Shown here piece by piece: positions 35,701 to 49,049 of a stretch of DNA of 64,000 bases (positions are counted from its first letter, which is position 1; each line of letters begins with the position of its first letter). Origin of the DNA: Annona cherimola (Eukaryota; Streptophyta; Magnoliopsida; Magnoliales; Annonaceae); contig CM059972.1 of NCBI GenBank assembly GCA_030490835.1, positions 11,376,264 through 11,440,263 of the forward strand, in the 5' to 3' direction. Both the position numbers and the translations under genes were made by a program. Under the pieces are notes generated by a model. The model ran no database searches. It saw only the letters and a program-made list of their open reading frames with translations, and was not told the origin of the DNA.

Positions 35701-37145
35701 ATTCCGTAAGTTCACCTCTATCAGCAGCCTCCTCAATTTTCTGCAAATGTAAACAAAGGTGCATAACAAAATATTCATATTAACTATGCCAGATAACACT
35801 CGTCTCTGGTGGACCCTGCATAATCACCCACATCAATATGATGCAGTATACACCAAAGCTATGTCATAGCTGGAGGATATTTACTGCTGACATTGATGAG
35901 AAAGTTGGCATTGAACGTAAGACCACGTGATAAAAGGTTCACATGGAAGTTAATACAAAAAGCTTGAGCTGTTAGTTTAAGACCTCAAATCTGGCTTGCA
36001 ACAGTACATTCCCTTCTCAGAGCCACATTCGTGACAGCCCACTCTAGTGAACATTTAGCAATACTTCAGTTTATGGTAAGAGCTGATGCCTTTGTGACCA
36101 AAGGAGGTTGTGGGTTCAAGCCATGAAGAAATCTGAGCAAAGAACAAAAAGAATAGGGATAGCTATTAAGTTCATACAATCCAACTCAGTTCAGTTGGGA
36201 CTTGTCTTTCAAGAGGTATCGAAGCAACTGTTGATTCTATTTCGTTTGGCCATTCATATACACAGCAAGCAACCCTCAACTTTCTGGCTTGTACCCTTGA
36301 TGAGCATGAAAACAGCAAAACAGGATAGGAACTGCAAATGCTCCGCAAATTAGGAAGACATTTTTGAACGAACTCTAAGAGAAAAAATTACCGTTTCAAC
36401 TTCTTCGGCAGATCTGATAAAGCTTGAAACCAACTTCCTCGCTTTCCGACAATCTTCTTCAGGGTAGCCCTTCAGCCGCATGCCAATTTCACGATACTCT
36501 TCAATCTTCCTCTTCTCTTCCTCATCCTCTTCCTGACGTCTGCGATGCAACTTCTTCGTTTTCTCTCGTTGATGCGCTTGCCATTCCTAACTAGATAAAT
36601 ATGCAGATCAGTTTGGGTAGAAATGATAAAGCAGGTAACAAAGCTAAAACTTTTGAGTTCCAGCCTAAAAACGGGGATAAAAAAAGGACGTGGAAGAACT
36701 GAACTAAGCCAAGTAACAAATAGTGGGGGGCATTGAATACGACTAAATATCGTATATCAATGAAAGAGAAGCAAGGAATTCGCATACATCGTCCCAAATC
36801 TCTTTGGGGAGGCCCAAAGAAGGATCGTACTCCTTCGGGAAACCGTGCTCGTCCAATTCAACGTCCTTCTTCGCGCTTCTCACAAGCACTGCATGCATAG
36901 ATTTGAAGAAGAAGAAGAAGAAGAATAATCAAATCAAGGGTTCATATCCAATGCTGGGAGGAAGGAAAAACGGAAAACGAGAATGAATATGGCGGGGGCA
37001 GGGTCAATGCCGGACTCTTACCAGCAGCAGAAACAAACTCAGATTGCGGCGTCCGAACGAATGTTGGAGAAACTGGGGTTTTGGTGCTGCCAATTGCTTT
37101 GGAGAATGTCGGAATCAGTCGCGCCGGGAATGCGTTTGCTGCCAT
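32774..37145 (-). CDS. PAC: PALE CRESS (PAC) chloroplast protein
   Basis: Plastid protein needed for chloroplast development, linked in Arabidopsis to 23S rRNA/plastid ribosome biogenesis. Minus-strand exons in order: 37145-37022, 36888-36788, 36586-36392, 35740-35654, 35176-35126, 35015-34836 and 33004-32774. The phases agree and the 969 nt encode 322 aa, close to the known family length of about 310. The N-terminal 50 residues are rich in Ala, Ser, Thr and Pro and poor in acids, as in a plastid transit peptide. A highly charged coiled-coil-like stretch follows (about 76-125, KKLHRRRQEEDEEEKRKIEE). Then come the conserved core (KIEEAADRGELTELVLMVIW, LDLARRDDEKDAIRSLDLLY, DLLNLHDGFDD, FPREDPYSILVPAGIDID) and the C-terminal block ending LELAITLKW. 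It converges on the CRM gene. Intron 6 (33005-34835) holds a MITE. Confidence 0.92.
33425..33702 (-). mobile_element. Tourist-like MITE, copy 10, in PAC intron 6
   Basis: Ends GAGTATGTTTA and TAAACACACCA are imperfect inverted repeats, flanked by TAA at 33422-33424 and TAA at 33703-33705. The interior is the standard family sequence in reverse orientation. Confidence 0.85.
36070..36150 (+). mobile_element. Possible tRNA-derived SINE head in PAC intron
   Basis: TGGTAAGAGCTGATG followed 25-30 bp later by GGTTGTGGGTTCAAGCC resembles the A and B boxes of a polymerase III promoter. No clear tail or target duplication. It does not fold as a complete tRNA. Confidence 0.35.
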
Positions 37146-37930
37146 CGCTTCAGTTGCAGCGGAGTGGACAGAGCCTGGGCTTTTGAAGCTGGATCGGGGG
37201 GTTTTGGATTTGTATACGAATTTACAGAAATAGCCCTCAGTATTTACGAATTTACCAATTTGGACAGTTATGATTTCTATTTTGCAGCCTAAGCATGTAA
37301 AAGAACCGGGTGCAACTAGTTGGAGCCTAAAACCAAATCCTAACTTATTTATAAAATATTAATATTAATTTATTCATAAATTTGTTTACATTCATTTAAT
37401 AAACAAGCTAGTTGATTGTTAACAAATTGTCTAAACAAGTTGTTAGTAGGTTATTTTAACAAATAGATTGGTTAAAACTACATGAAATGAATCAAAACTA
37501 AGCTATTGAATAATAAAAGATATTAATAGGTTAAAAACATATCAAATAATATTAAATAGCAATTTACAGTTGGTCCAAGTTAGAGTTAGGACATTTAAAG
37601 CTGAAGTTATGTACTTAGGGTATTTGAGTTGTTAAAGATTAACAGGTTAGGTGGGTTATATGGGTCAAATAAATTACTAATGAATTAACAAGTTACCAAT
37701 AGTCAATCTTTATCTTTTAGTTTGCTCAAATAGGTTATCGGGTTAACGGGTTGCAACCCATTTAACATAATAAGGTCAACTACAAGCCATTTATAAACAG
37801 ATTAAAAAACAGGTTAGTAGATTGACCCATATGCACTTTCAATAGAGCCTGATAAAAAAAAAAATAGAAATAGCAGGAGAAAAGGGAAGGAGTGAAAGTT
37901 ATTTTTGCAAGTAAGTTTTCATTAGGTTGA
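37146..37930. other. Region upstream of PAC; no gene
   Basis: The sequence next to 37145 should contain the PAC promoter (read leftwards); no distinct TATA box is picked out. From about 37320 the DNA is AT-rich with repeated AACAAGTT/GGGTTAACGGGTTG-like words and no open frame. Confidence 0.4.
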
Positions 37931-38433
37931 AAGATAGCAACATACAGAGGTCTTTTAAACCTGATGGAACAGGAAGCAAAGGCTATCACACTTGGAATGA
38001 GATAGAAGATGGAATTAGGGTTGAAGAAGGTGGTTGTGGAATCAAACTCAATGGTGGTCATCAACTAGCTAAAAGATGGAACAGAAATCAAATCATATTG
38101 TGTGAGCTTGATCGATGAAATCAAAATTTTGTGCAATTTGTTTGATTATATTGAATTCAGCCATGTGCTAGGAAAGAGAATCAAGTAGCACATCATGTAG
38201 CAAAATGGGAGTTGAATTCAGAAAGTGTGCACAAGGTAGGGGTGGATTATATTCCGGCTTGAATACAACTAATGATCTGTAATAATATACATCTCTTGTT
38301 TGGATAATTTTGTTTGGTTGTCTCTCATTTCTCTTCGTTTTGTATATGGTTTTTGGAGAGGAGGAAGGGGGCTAGAGAACCATCTTATGTATTGTTTCAT
38401 CTTTCAAAGAAAAAAAAAAAAGATAGCAGCATA
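37931..38433 (+). mobile_element. 5'-truncated LINE 3' end with target-site duplication
   Basis: The insert is bounded by AAGATAGCAACATA (37931-37944) and AAGATAGCAGCATA (38420-38433), a 14-bp duplication with one mismatch. It ends in a poly-A run (about 38407-38420), the standard product of target-primed reverse transcription. Near its end, one frame reads ARKENQVAHHVAKWELNSES followed by VHKVGVDYIPA and a stop, which matches the C-terminal tail of plant LINE RNase H-like domains. Frame breaks upstream show that it is dead. Confidence 0.8.
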
Positions 38434-39021
38434 ATTTTCCAAAAAACAAAATAAATATTTTTGCAATAACTATATTTTATCAAAAAAATTTAAATAGTCA
38501 ACATTTCTTTGTTTTCTAAATTCTTCCCATTCTTAAATGGCGTGTATAAATTAAAAGATATTTTAAAGACATGGGCAAAAATTTAATTATGAGCATAACG
38601 TTTGGACTACAGATGAAGTTCCAAAAGGTGTTTCAAATATAATGATGTGGCAGAAGCAGAACTTCTCTGATTTCCTAAAATATTTTTCATATTTGGATCT
38701 TTGATTGGAGGGCAAGCAGGGCTTTTGCAAAAAGATACCTCTAGTGTTTTTGTACTTCCCAACTTCTATATTTGCACGGAATGGCTAAGATATTTGGCAA
38801 ATTTTGCACAATTATTAATTGTTGTTGGTTCCAAAGTATGTAGAGTGAATTGGATTCTTAACAACTAATTGCGCGTTTAACTCCAGATTAGAAATTTCCT
38901 TCAACGAGTAAAGTGCTAAGTAACAATCACACATATAATGAAAGATCAATCACATAAGCAGAAATAGTATAAGCGATCTAGGTCAACCATCCTATTCTAC
39001 TCTTTCAGAATTAGACCAAAA

Positions 39022-39047
39022 TTCTTCTTCTTCTTCTTCTTCTTCTT
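39022..39047. repeat. (TTC)n microsatellite
   Basis: About eight TTC units followed by poly-T. On the minus strand it is (GAA)n and could mark the tail of the LINE relic read in that direction. Confidence 0.85.
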
Positions 39048-39144
39048 TTTCCCTGATTCACTAAAGTCAGTTTGGTTCCCTCCTATGATCCCCGCATTCA
39101 CCTATACAAAATTAGGAGGTTGGGAGACCACCAAACCAGACTTA

Positions 39145-39411
39145 GGAGATGTTTGGTAATTGATATTTGGATTGTGGGATAGGGTAGGGAGTGGGAATTG
39201 GAATATTTTAAAATTTATGTTATTGATAGAAAATGATAGAGGTAAAGTTAGAATAAGTAGGTTTGATGGAAGTAGTCGATACGAAAAATAATTGAAATGT
39301 AGGGATAAAATGAAAAATATAATTATTAATTGGGAAAGTTATTGGCTTGGGAAACCATGCCCACACAGTTTCCCATCCCATCCCATCGAATGAAACTTTC
39401 CAAACAACCCC
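39145..39411. mobile_element. Tourist-related MITE (second subfamily) with TTA duplication
   Basis: Ends GGAGATGTTTGG and CCAAACAACCCC are inverted and flanked by TTA at 39142-39144 and 39412-39414. The interior differs from the main family (GGGATAGGGTAGGGAGTGGG). It sits just beyond the last recognisable part of the LINE relic, probably inserted in it. An 85-bp stretch to its left (39061-39144) also has inverted AGTCAGTTTGGT-like ends. Confidence 0.75.
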
Positions 39412-39424
39412 TTACGCAATAAAG

Positions 39425-42400
39425 AATTTACAATACTCAGAGGTGGATCATTCCACCAGAACCTGCAGTTCATTTCACTTTCAAGGTGATGTGGTGCTTG
39501 ATTTCCACTTCTAAACACATGGTTGAAATGAAGGGCCTCAAAAAGGATGCTCTCACTCTTTTCTCCTCAATCAGGTGTTTTAAATTAGATTGAAATCTGT
39601 TTTGGCCTTTTAAAGCACTAATAACCAACAGTGAATCACTCACCACCTCTACTTGCTTGACTCCTTAAGCCACCTGATTCCTAAGAGCAAACCTCTTGGT
39701 TCCATCCACAAAGGACTAAAAATGCTATAATCAGTCCAGCATTTTACCCCTACAAATACTCCATTCCAATCTCTTATTATAGCTCCATTGCCGATAGTCG
39801 AGCCATCCTTTCACAAAGGCATCAACATATACCCCCTTCTTGGACATGTCCACCTCATTGGGCTTTCAAGAACATTGAGATTCCCATTCAGCATCAGATT
39901 GGAGGACTGATAGTAATGCAATACTGAACGCACCATCTGACAGAATCTGATAAGTCGACACACTCCTCCTCTGCAACCCATTTGTTTCTAATTGCCCAAA
40001 TTTTCCAGCATATTGTAATGAAAAGACTTATCAGTTGCTCTTTCTTCTCCATTATGAGAGTTGTCAAAATATGCAGCAGTTCTGTGTATGATATCAATGT
40101 AAGGAATGAAATAGGTGAAGCATGGAAGATAGGGCTAACCTTGCTACAATACCAAAACAGATGCAGGGTGTCTTCCTCAGTTTCTGGTCTCTTGCAGAGA
40201 GAACATGTAGGCTCCACTTGGATTCGTCTCTTCAGTAGGATCACCCTTGTGGGAAGAGAGTTGGTTCATAGCCTCCAGCCAAATAACTGGATTTTCTTTG
40301 GAATTTTTGCTCACCAGATAGTCTTCAGAGTCCTCTGCATTTCCTATTTTCAGCATTCTCAGTCCTGTTGTTCTCCTCCAGATGTTCTTCACGAGCTAGT
40401 CTGTCTGCTGATTTCACACTAAACAAACCATTCGCTTCCAAGTCCCAATATAAACTGTCTTCCTCTTCCCTTCTTGGAAGCGGTATATCTTTTATCCTCT
40501 CCCAACCTGTCTCTCCCACCACCTTTTTATTTTTGATGGTCTCCCACCACCTTTTTGATTTTATCCTCTTTCCAGCTTCTGTCAACTTCATCCTTTACTA
40601 GCACTTCTTCATTGATATCCTGTCGAAGAGGACCCGCCTTCTGTATTCTATCCCATGCCCACTGATCCTGAAAGAATTTGACCGCCTGCCCATTTCCCAC
40701 ACACTACTTACATCCTTTCTTGAGTATATCTCTTGCCTTTACCATGATACTCCATGTATAAGAGCATCCTGATCTTGCTTTCCCCTCCCAGAAGTTACCA
40801 TTTGGGAAATGTTTTGCCTTTAACACATTGTGTGCAAGTGTGTCAGTTTCTGTGAGTAATCTCCAAGCTTGCTTTTCTAACATAGCTAAATTGAAGCTCC
40901 TCAGGTCTCTCAACCCAAGGCCTCCTCCCACTTTAGAGATACAAAGTTTAGTCCAAAATACCCAACTAATCTTCCTTTTTCCTTCCTTCCACCCTCACCA
41001 AAATCTTCTTGTTAATTCATTCAATTCATTACACACCTTTTGTGGGAGCAAAAACAGGCTCGTGGAGTAACTTGGGATAGCTTGGACCATAGCTCTAATC
41101 AAGATCTCTTTGCCTTCATTAGATAATAACTTGCTTTTCTATCCCTGCAACTTCTTTCAGACTTTCTCCTTTAGGCTATGAAAGACTTTTGTCTTATTCT
41201 TTCCAATCCAAGCAGGCAGACCAAGGTAAGTTGTGAATTGGTTTTCACTTGCTCCCATTCCTTTCTACTGTCCTTCTGCTGAAAACTTGGCTGTTTTACT
41301 CAAATTTACCTTCAGGCAAGCCACTTCTTCATATTGATGTAAAATGCTCTTTAGATGTTCCACATCTTCGCACCTTGCCCTGGTAAACAGCAGAACATCA
41401 TCTGCAAAGAAAAGGTAGGATAGCTTTGGTCCGTTGTTGCTCACTGATATGCCATTTAGTAATTTCCTCCTGTGGGTTTCTTAATTAAAACCGAAAGAGC
41501 CTTAGTACAGATAAGGAATAGATATGATGATATGGGGTCTCTTTGTCTCAGCCCCTTGGGATAATTATTCCTTTTTTTGTCCCATTGAAAGCTGGTCTAT
41601 ACGTAACTGTCGAAAAATGGCAACTCATACATTGTATCCATCTATCTGCAAATCCCATTTCCCTCATAATCTTCTTTTAGAAGCTCCACAGAACTTGGGC
41701 ATTTGCCTTTGCCATATCTATCTTCATTACCATATCTTCTCTTCCCCTTTTTGCTCTACTCTTGAGAATATGAATGACTTCAAAAGCCAATAAAACATTG
41801 TCTGTTATTAACCTCCTTGGAACGAATGCACTTTATTCTTCCGAGATCACTTTCCTTGAGCATCCTTTCAATCTATTTGCCAGTGTCTTTGAAATAATTG
41901 TATATAAGACGTCGCACAGACTATTTGTACGATAGTCTGTCAACTTTGTAGCCCCTTTTTCTTTGGAATAAACAATAGTAGTCTGATTGATCTGATCTCT
42001 CTCCTCATACTATCTTGTGCTTGTGCATGATCGGCTTCCATAAAAACTCTTATGGCCTCAAATATCTCCTCTCCCACAATATGCCAATTCTTGATACAGA
42101 AACCTGCAGTCATTCCGTCCGGGCCAAGGGCCTTCATTGGTTCCATACTTTTCACTGCACTCCAGAATTCTTCTCTAGATAATTTCCTTGTCAGCTGCTG
42201 ATTGTCCTCTGCAGAAATATTATTTTGAAATAGATTTAACACCTCCTCCCCTCTTCCTTGGAAAGCAGATTCCGAAAATAATCCACAACCATTTGCTCCC
42301 TCTGCTGATGGTCCTCCATTAAACGCCCATTTTCATCCTCAATCACCTTTATGAGATTTCTTCTCCTCCTCTCCCACGCTGCCTTGTGAAAAAAAAAGAT

Positions 42401-42720
42401 GTGTTTTTGTCGCCCTGCATTAATTTTTGAATTTCAACTCTAAGAGGCCTCAGTATAATGCCTCAAAATAGCATATGAGTCAACACCCCAACAACTTCTA
42501 TTTTGCTCTTCTCGATTTGGTCTTCAACACCAATTCAAAAAAACCACAGAAATGCAGAAGAAGCAAAAATAAGACTTCTGAAATGTTTCATATTTGCCCA
42601 AAAGAAGCCTCTCACTTGTGAAGAAATGACGAGAGCTTTTAATGCTTTTTAGAAGATTCGTAAGCACCTGGGCTTTTTGGAATGTTTGAAGGATTCGATG
42701 CTTGGCCACTTTTTAAAATA
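39425..42720 (-). pseudogene. Decayed LINE (non-LTR retrotransposon), RT to RNase H
   Basis: Read on the minus strand the fragments come in LINE order. A pre-RT linker (AAWERRRRNLIKVIEDENGR, about 42390-42300) comes first. It is followed by the RT N-terminus (SMEPMKALGPDGMTAGFCIK, about 42150-42090), the RT catalytic motif FADD (41397-41408, in LFFADDVLLFTRARCEDVEH), thumb/connection (RAMVQAIPSYSTSLFLLP; GGGLGLRDLRSFNLAMLEKQ, about 40930-40870) and a zinc-binding zf-RVT motif (CSLCKRPETEEDTLHLFWYC, about 40210-40150). Last is an RNase H-like tail (FNHVFRSGNQAPHHLESE, about 39525-39475). Frameshifts and stops separate these pieces, so it is not active. The upstream endonuclease part is missing or unrecognisable. 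Confidence 0.9.
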
Positions 42721-43627
42721 GATTAAACGCACTCCATTTAAATAGTCATGAGCGAGATTTCTCCTCATTTACTAATCGTAGTGTATAACTCCAATTGCAA
42801 AAGGTAATACCGATCCATTGCGATTTTTAGTGTCGACGCAACTGATTTTTCCTTCATCACAACCTTGTCGTTTGATGCCTTCATTGAAAATCCTAATTTT
42901 TATACTCTTTTAAGTATTTCCCCTATTTTGGCTTAACTCAACACACACATGATTAAGACCTTTTCTCAATTTGTTACCATCAAAACATAATTAAATATGT
43001 AAATTCGATTGTTAGCACTTGCATAGCCAAGTGATTTAACATCATTCTGTGCATGAGTGAAGGTTCAGTTTTCAATTCCGGCTAGAATCAGTCTTCACTC
43101 ACATAAGGAACATGTAAATTTCATTTATATTTAACTGCTGCTGTTTTATATTACCTATTTGCTAGCCTTGGTGGCATTGTTCAGTTTCCTTTTAAATTAA
43201 AATACATCTGATGATCTACTTAAATAAAATAAATATCTCCGAATAATTTTACAATTCAACTAGCAGGAAGGATGGATACAGAAACCAGAAAATTATTTCT
43301 TCTCAACTGTTTCAATGTCACAAACCCACTCAAATCACGAAAAAGGCTCAATCAACGGCAGGAAAAAAAAAATGGAAATTGCACCAAAGGGACTTATCAA
43401 TGCAAAAACAGCCACAATTTTGCCAAAAACAAAAGCGAAAATGAACTCGCGATAAATTAGCTGACCTCATTATCATACATCGTACAAAAACTGATTATGG
43501 AGAAAGATGCAGATTTTTTTTTTTTTGGATTTTGAGAATACAGATTAGAAGGGGGGGGGAAATACATTACAGTAACCAAAAAAAGGAGGGGTTAGCTACT
43601 AATCCTTCATCAGTTTACATTACCTTC
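42721..43627. other. Spacer and probable MED33 3' untranslated region
   Basis: The part nearest 43627 should be the MED33 3' UTR (transcribed leftwards). No long open frame and no repeat family of this window. A GGTTCAGTTTTCAATTCC segment at about 43065 is faintly SINE-like. Confidence 0.4.
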
Positions 43628-46600
43628 CTAATTGCCAGAAATGATCAACTCAGCAGCCGCACCCATTGCACCAATGCCCCCACCTGTCAACAGAGCCAAT
43701 GCAAGCTCCTCTTCATTCCACTGCCTCAGCCCCTTGCTCACCCTCTTCAAAACATCCACCTCCACATCATCCACCCAAGCAGGCATGCATCCAACAATCA
43801 GCCCCACTAACCCAGACACATAAGCTCGCCATGTGGCCCACTCACATCCCAGCGTGATCTTCCCATCAAGTGCCCCAGCCAGGAACTCCATGTGTTTCCC
43901 TATCACCCAAGGCCGCCGCTTCAAGGCTGCGGCTGAGTCTGTGCTCCATGCAAATGCCCCACATAGCACCGCAAAGTAGGCAAGTGAATATCCACACAGT
44001 GACGCAGACATCCCACTACAATCACCACCCTCCTGACTGGGTCCATGCATGGACAGGAACCAAGATGGGATTGTCTCTTGAAAGAGTATCTGGACCAGGC
44101 CTGATCCACCTGATAGCCAAAGCAATGAGGCTGCAACTGAGGCTGCCAGCTTCACCCGGGTCATTGCGGAGGAAAGAGAAACCTGGCAATATTTTGCTCC
44201 AAATTTGGTCTTCTTCAGCTTTTCCAGCTGACCTTTCTGTGGCCCATGGCCTGCTGCTACTTCTCTAACCGATGACATCAAAAGTTCAAGTATCTTTCCA
44301 GTCACAAACATGATGTCTCTAACAGATCGATAGATGCGTAAGTAGAGAATACCAGGGGCAACAGGTCCGTACCCGCCAGAGGAAAGGGACACAAAACCAT
44401 GGCCAAGAAGGCCACCAACACCACCATTACTCGAAATATAGGTAGGAGAGAGGCCAAGAGTAGCAGAGAAGCAGCTTTTGAGAAGCTGAACCACGGCATC
44501 TATGTTCTGCTGGAATACAGTACGGGACGCTGAGAAGGTAAGGAAATCATTCCAGCGCTTGACTTTCTGCACCCAGAGGGAGGCAACAATAGGCATACTC
44601 GGCCATGGGCAACCAGCTGCAAGGCTCTCCAAGGCTGGACCTGCAAGGTTTAGGAATCGCTCTGAAGCCCTGTCAAGTTTGTACGTTATTGTAAGGCTCA
44701 CAAATGCTGCCAATGGCAATGGAAGTGTGGCTTGGGAGCTTGCTCCTGCCATGCAAATAAGACATTAGCCAGAAGTTAGTGCACAACAACACAAGCAACC
44801 ATCAAAGAAAACTGGAACAATATGTGCCCAGGATTCTGTGATCCTGAGTTCTTGATAGCTGATGCCCCATGATTAATCCAGCATAATCCCACCTGGGGCT
44901 TTTTTTTGTACATGGGCTTGCTCCAAAAAGTTCCATTTTATAATACAGACCACTGAAAATCACATGGCGCTGCAGTACAGAATTAAAGTGCAACGCCTAT
45001 GTAGCATATAGTACTTTCTTCCCCTATAAGCATGGAAAAATAAGTGTTAAGAAAATACCTGTGACAAGGCTTGGGACGATAACGCCAGTGGCTGCCAATA
45101 TTTTCTTGATATGCTCTTCTACTGTAGATAGATTTGCAGCAGGGCTTGGCCAATCAGTTCCATTCATAAAAGCTGGCTTCCAGATACCACGCGTTACTTC
45201 AGCAGAGAAATAGCTTACTATAGTTGCTAATGATGCAGGAAGGAAGTCGGCAAAATCTTTAAGGCCTAATGAAAAATGGCACAGGAGTCAAAGGTAAAAA
45301 AAAAAAAATCAATTAATGCAAATTCTTCAGTTCAAGAAAAAAGGTGCTGTAAGAAACTTCTTGGTCATTTATTAAAATAAGCTCTGCTGACCATTTTCTT
45401 CCTTCATTCAGTACACAATGACCATTAATTAGGTGTGAGCCCCGAACAAGTGTGAACTTGTTAAAAATGAAGACAATAATTTGCTGCATGTCAAAAACCA
45501 GCAGTTTTACTTCATTTTCTGTCCCAAACACCATGGAGTTGAGAAAACTTGAACACTGTTGCTGAATTTTCTGTCCCAAACATTCATGCACCATATAGGA
45601 ATATGGATGCAACATTCACCATGAAAACTCATCAAGTGCCTATTTAGCCAGGCGGTAGAGTTATCACACAGTTGTGCATTAAGGGACAAGCTCTGATTGG
45701 AGACCACCCATGTGGTGCTTTTTGTGGCCTTTACTGCAAAATAATAATAATAATAAATAATAAATAATAAATCGTACAACAACTGAGTCTGGCCAAACAT
45801 GCATGAAAAGCAGAAGTTAGTGCTTTCTACTTGCAAAAAGGCAAGGCCAAATAGACCCTCAGAAAATCACAAACACAAACAAATAGATATCAACTTATTT
45901 CCCTCAAATCCCTGCTCAACAAATGCACACAGTAGCGAATTTATGACCAGGCAACTTATATAGAGGCTATAATTGATGAATGGACCAGATCTCATTGGAC
46001 TCATGGAAAAATGTCATTGGCACTGTAAAAGAAAAGCCAGTGCATGAATATAGCTCATTCTGGTCTTGCATTTTCCAAAACGAGTGTCAGAAGTTTCACA
46101 ATTACAAATTTAATGAGGCAGGCAATTCTCATAACAACCAACCTGTAGCCAATTCACGTGGTGATAGTCTCCCATGTGAACAAGCAGTAAGAGCAGCATC
46201 TACTACATAGGGAACAGCTTCTAGAATGTCCCAAGCAGGCAATTTTGGTCGCAATGGTGTGTCTTCACTTGAGGGGCCTGAAGAACTGCTCACGCTGCTT
46301 CCAGAAGTTGCAGATTGACTTGCTTTATTCATCTTTCTAAACATCATGTTTAGAAGTGCATCTACAATTTGATGAACAGGTGTTCCAGGAACAAGGCCAG
46401 CAAGGGGTGATGCTATGCAAGCTAGATGCTGCCGGTACCAGATTTTGAGCTTTGGGAATGAGTCAACAAAAATAGGATTTGTGGATAGCGGTGTCAGCAT
46501 CTTGGAGGGCTGCCTCTTGCTGCTTCTATCCTTGGACGACTTTTTACCAGACATGACTTGCGAATTACGGATAAGTAGGAGATACTCAGGAGTAAGCTGG

Positions 46601-48332
46601 GAACCAACCGGAGCACCATTTCCTGGTACCTGATGTTCTAGTGGTGGATGATTGAACTTCCACAGCCTCAAGAGAAGAATAAATGCACTTGAGAACACGG
46701 AATGGGCATTGATATCTTCTCCAGTTGGAAGACTCCATGAAACACCGGGCACAACAGAGCCGAAGACTTCGCATATGGGCATCAATGCACCTGCAAGTTC
46801 CGGAACCTGAAGGTAGATGAAATCAAGAAAAATTACTCCAACACTTCAAGTGGATACCAGCATTCCAGAGACTGCAAATGAATTTGTTCTACGACTCACA
46901 GACTGAATGGTTCAATGACCCAAACACTGATCTCACTGGCCAAGCTAGAAAGGAAATAATCGGATTGAAGCATCCCAGTCCCTGAACAAATGGCCTTAAA
47001 CAATAGATGACAAGAGGGAAAATTTTGTATTGGCTGAGTTCTATCAACACCAGCAGAACCTGCAAGCTCTTAAATATTGTAAAATAACCTCTACATTTCC
47101 CACGCAATTGCAGAAAAGACCTCCATCAATGAACAAATTCACCTTTTTGAGAGAGAGAACACACGAGCATTTTTTGCATTTTCACATACCGGTTTAGGCA
47201 GTTCTACAATTGCCAAAAAGAAAAAGTATTATGCACAATGCATAGCCATTCTGCACTTGCTGACAGAACTCATGAGCTAATACAAAAAGTACCCTTCATT
47301 GAAAAAAAAAAAATACAGAGGACTCTATAGGAAAATACCAGCAGTGGAGATCAAGGAAACCTGCATAAACCGCAGACATAGAATGTATTTCATATCCTAA
47401 TTCGACATTCTTGGATGATTTGATGTATAAGAAACGCATCATAAAAAGAGTTTTCAGTAAGATGATTGTGGCAGCAAAACCTACCAGGCCTTGCACTGAA
47501 AATATTTGAACAGAATCAACAGATGAACTTCCTACGAGAAGGTTGTACAGCATTGGAGCACAGTTTATCAAATGACTCTCACTCCCAGAATGATCAGCAG
47601 GAATGGGAGGCAAAAGTAGCTTCAAGATGAAACGAACAGTGTATTCCTGCAAGTGATAGTTCAGCAGTTACACTCAGCTAGGGCCTTACAACGATCGATC
47701 ATAAGTTCATGCATGAAATTGAAAGCCTGCTAAGCAAATGGTTTCAAACCCCAAGTCACATTTATGGATGAGCCCGCTGGAACAATGATGGAGTCTTGCA
47801 TATGCAATTGCCATGTTTGCACGTGAATGGAGCATCTGACCTAGGGTGTGTTTGTTTGGGGCCAAAATATGTCAACTAAAACTTTTCGACTCAAAACTTT
47901 TCACTCTTCATAACTACTCTATTTTTTAATTATTTTTTCCCATTTTTCTATACAAACTACCCTACTTTTCAATCATTTCTACACAACTACCCATACAACT
48001 AACCTATCTATTTTAACTTTATTCTCTTTACTCCTCATCATTACCCCTACTATATCATATCATTTTCTATCAATTTGACAACTTCTACCACCAAAACTTT
48101 TCATCAAAAGTTTTACCTCCAACCAAACACACCCCTACTTTGCAATTAGCAGCAAATCCTAGTGTCATTCTAAAGGAAACTCAAATTTTGAGGCAGAAAT
48201 GCATTTCCCAAGGATGCCTACCTGGATGTTCCAACCTCGAATCAAAGAGGCACCACACAGAATAGTGGCAGCAGATGCCTTCTCATCATCAGATCCGTTG
48301 ACAGCAATGTCAACTATTTTCTCGAGCTCTGT

Positions 48333-48366
<34 letters not shown>

Positions 48367-49005
48367 GGCTTTACCCAGGGTAAATCTACAAAAAGATCAA
48401 CTGATATACCTGGCTTCAGGAAAGAAGTACTGTATAGCTGAAGACCAGGCGATCAAATTTCATGACTAATTGATTAAAGAATATGGTTAAAACTCCAACA
48501 TATGTCAGTTGGAAATAACAATGGTAGTTTATCACGTTACAGTATGCAACAGAAAACTTGGTGAGCATGATCAGAGCTAACTGGGTAAGACCTAAGTGAA
48601 CGGTATAAGCAAAGTTGAAATAGAACAAATCCTCCTCTGTGGCATAATATGCATCAGTCCGGACTCCATAGAACTGATGGCTCAACTGTGAAAGGAGCAC
48701 AGCCTCAACATACTCAAAAAAAATAAATTAATAATTAATTTGAGTAGGTAAAACATACTATTGATGTAGGACCATACCACACTTCATTTAGCAACAACCA
48801 TATACTACCAGGAGTAGCAACACCGCAACCATATGTAAAAGCGATACAGGAGAAACCATACAAAGTATAATTTGTTCTCCAATACTAATTTTAAAGGTAG
48901 ATCATGGATGCAAAATGATTGATACTCTAACTAACCCTCTAACAATATGATTGTATTTTTCCCTGAATAAATAATATGTATGTCGGAAGTACAAATATAT
49001 ATATA

Positions 49006-49049
<44 letters not shown>

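Noticed and set aside
36070..36150. A tRNA gene in the PAC intron
   Set aside because: A- and B-box-like words are present but no cloverleaf with acceptor and anticodon stems could be built by eye; listed only as a possible SINE head.
43632..44268. Plus-strand open frames over MED33 exon 12
   Set aside because: Antisense shadows; the minus-strand frame continues the family protein to a proper stop.
43628..44752. Exon 12 of MED33 as an independent 374-aa gene
   Set aside because: Its apparent start lies in the intron before the acceptor at 44746-44747; the frame joins exon 11 in phase and continues the MED33 sequence.
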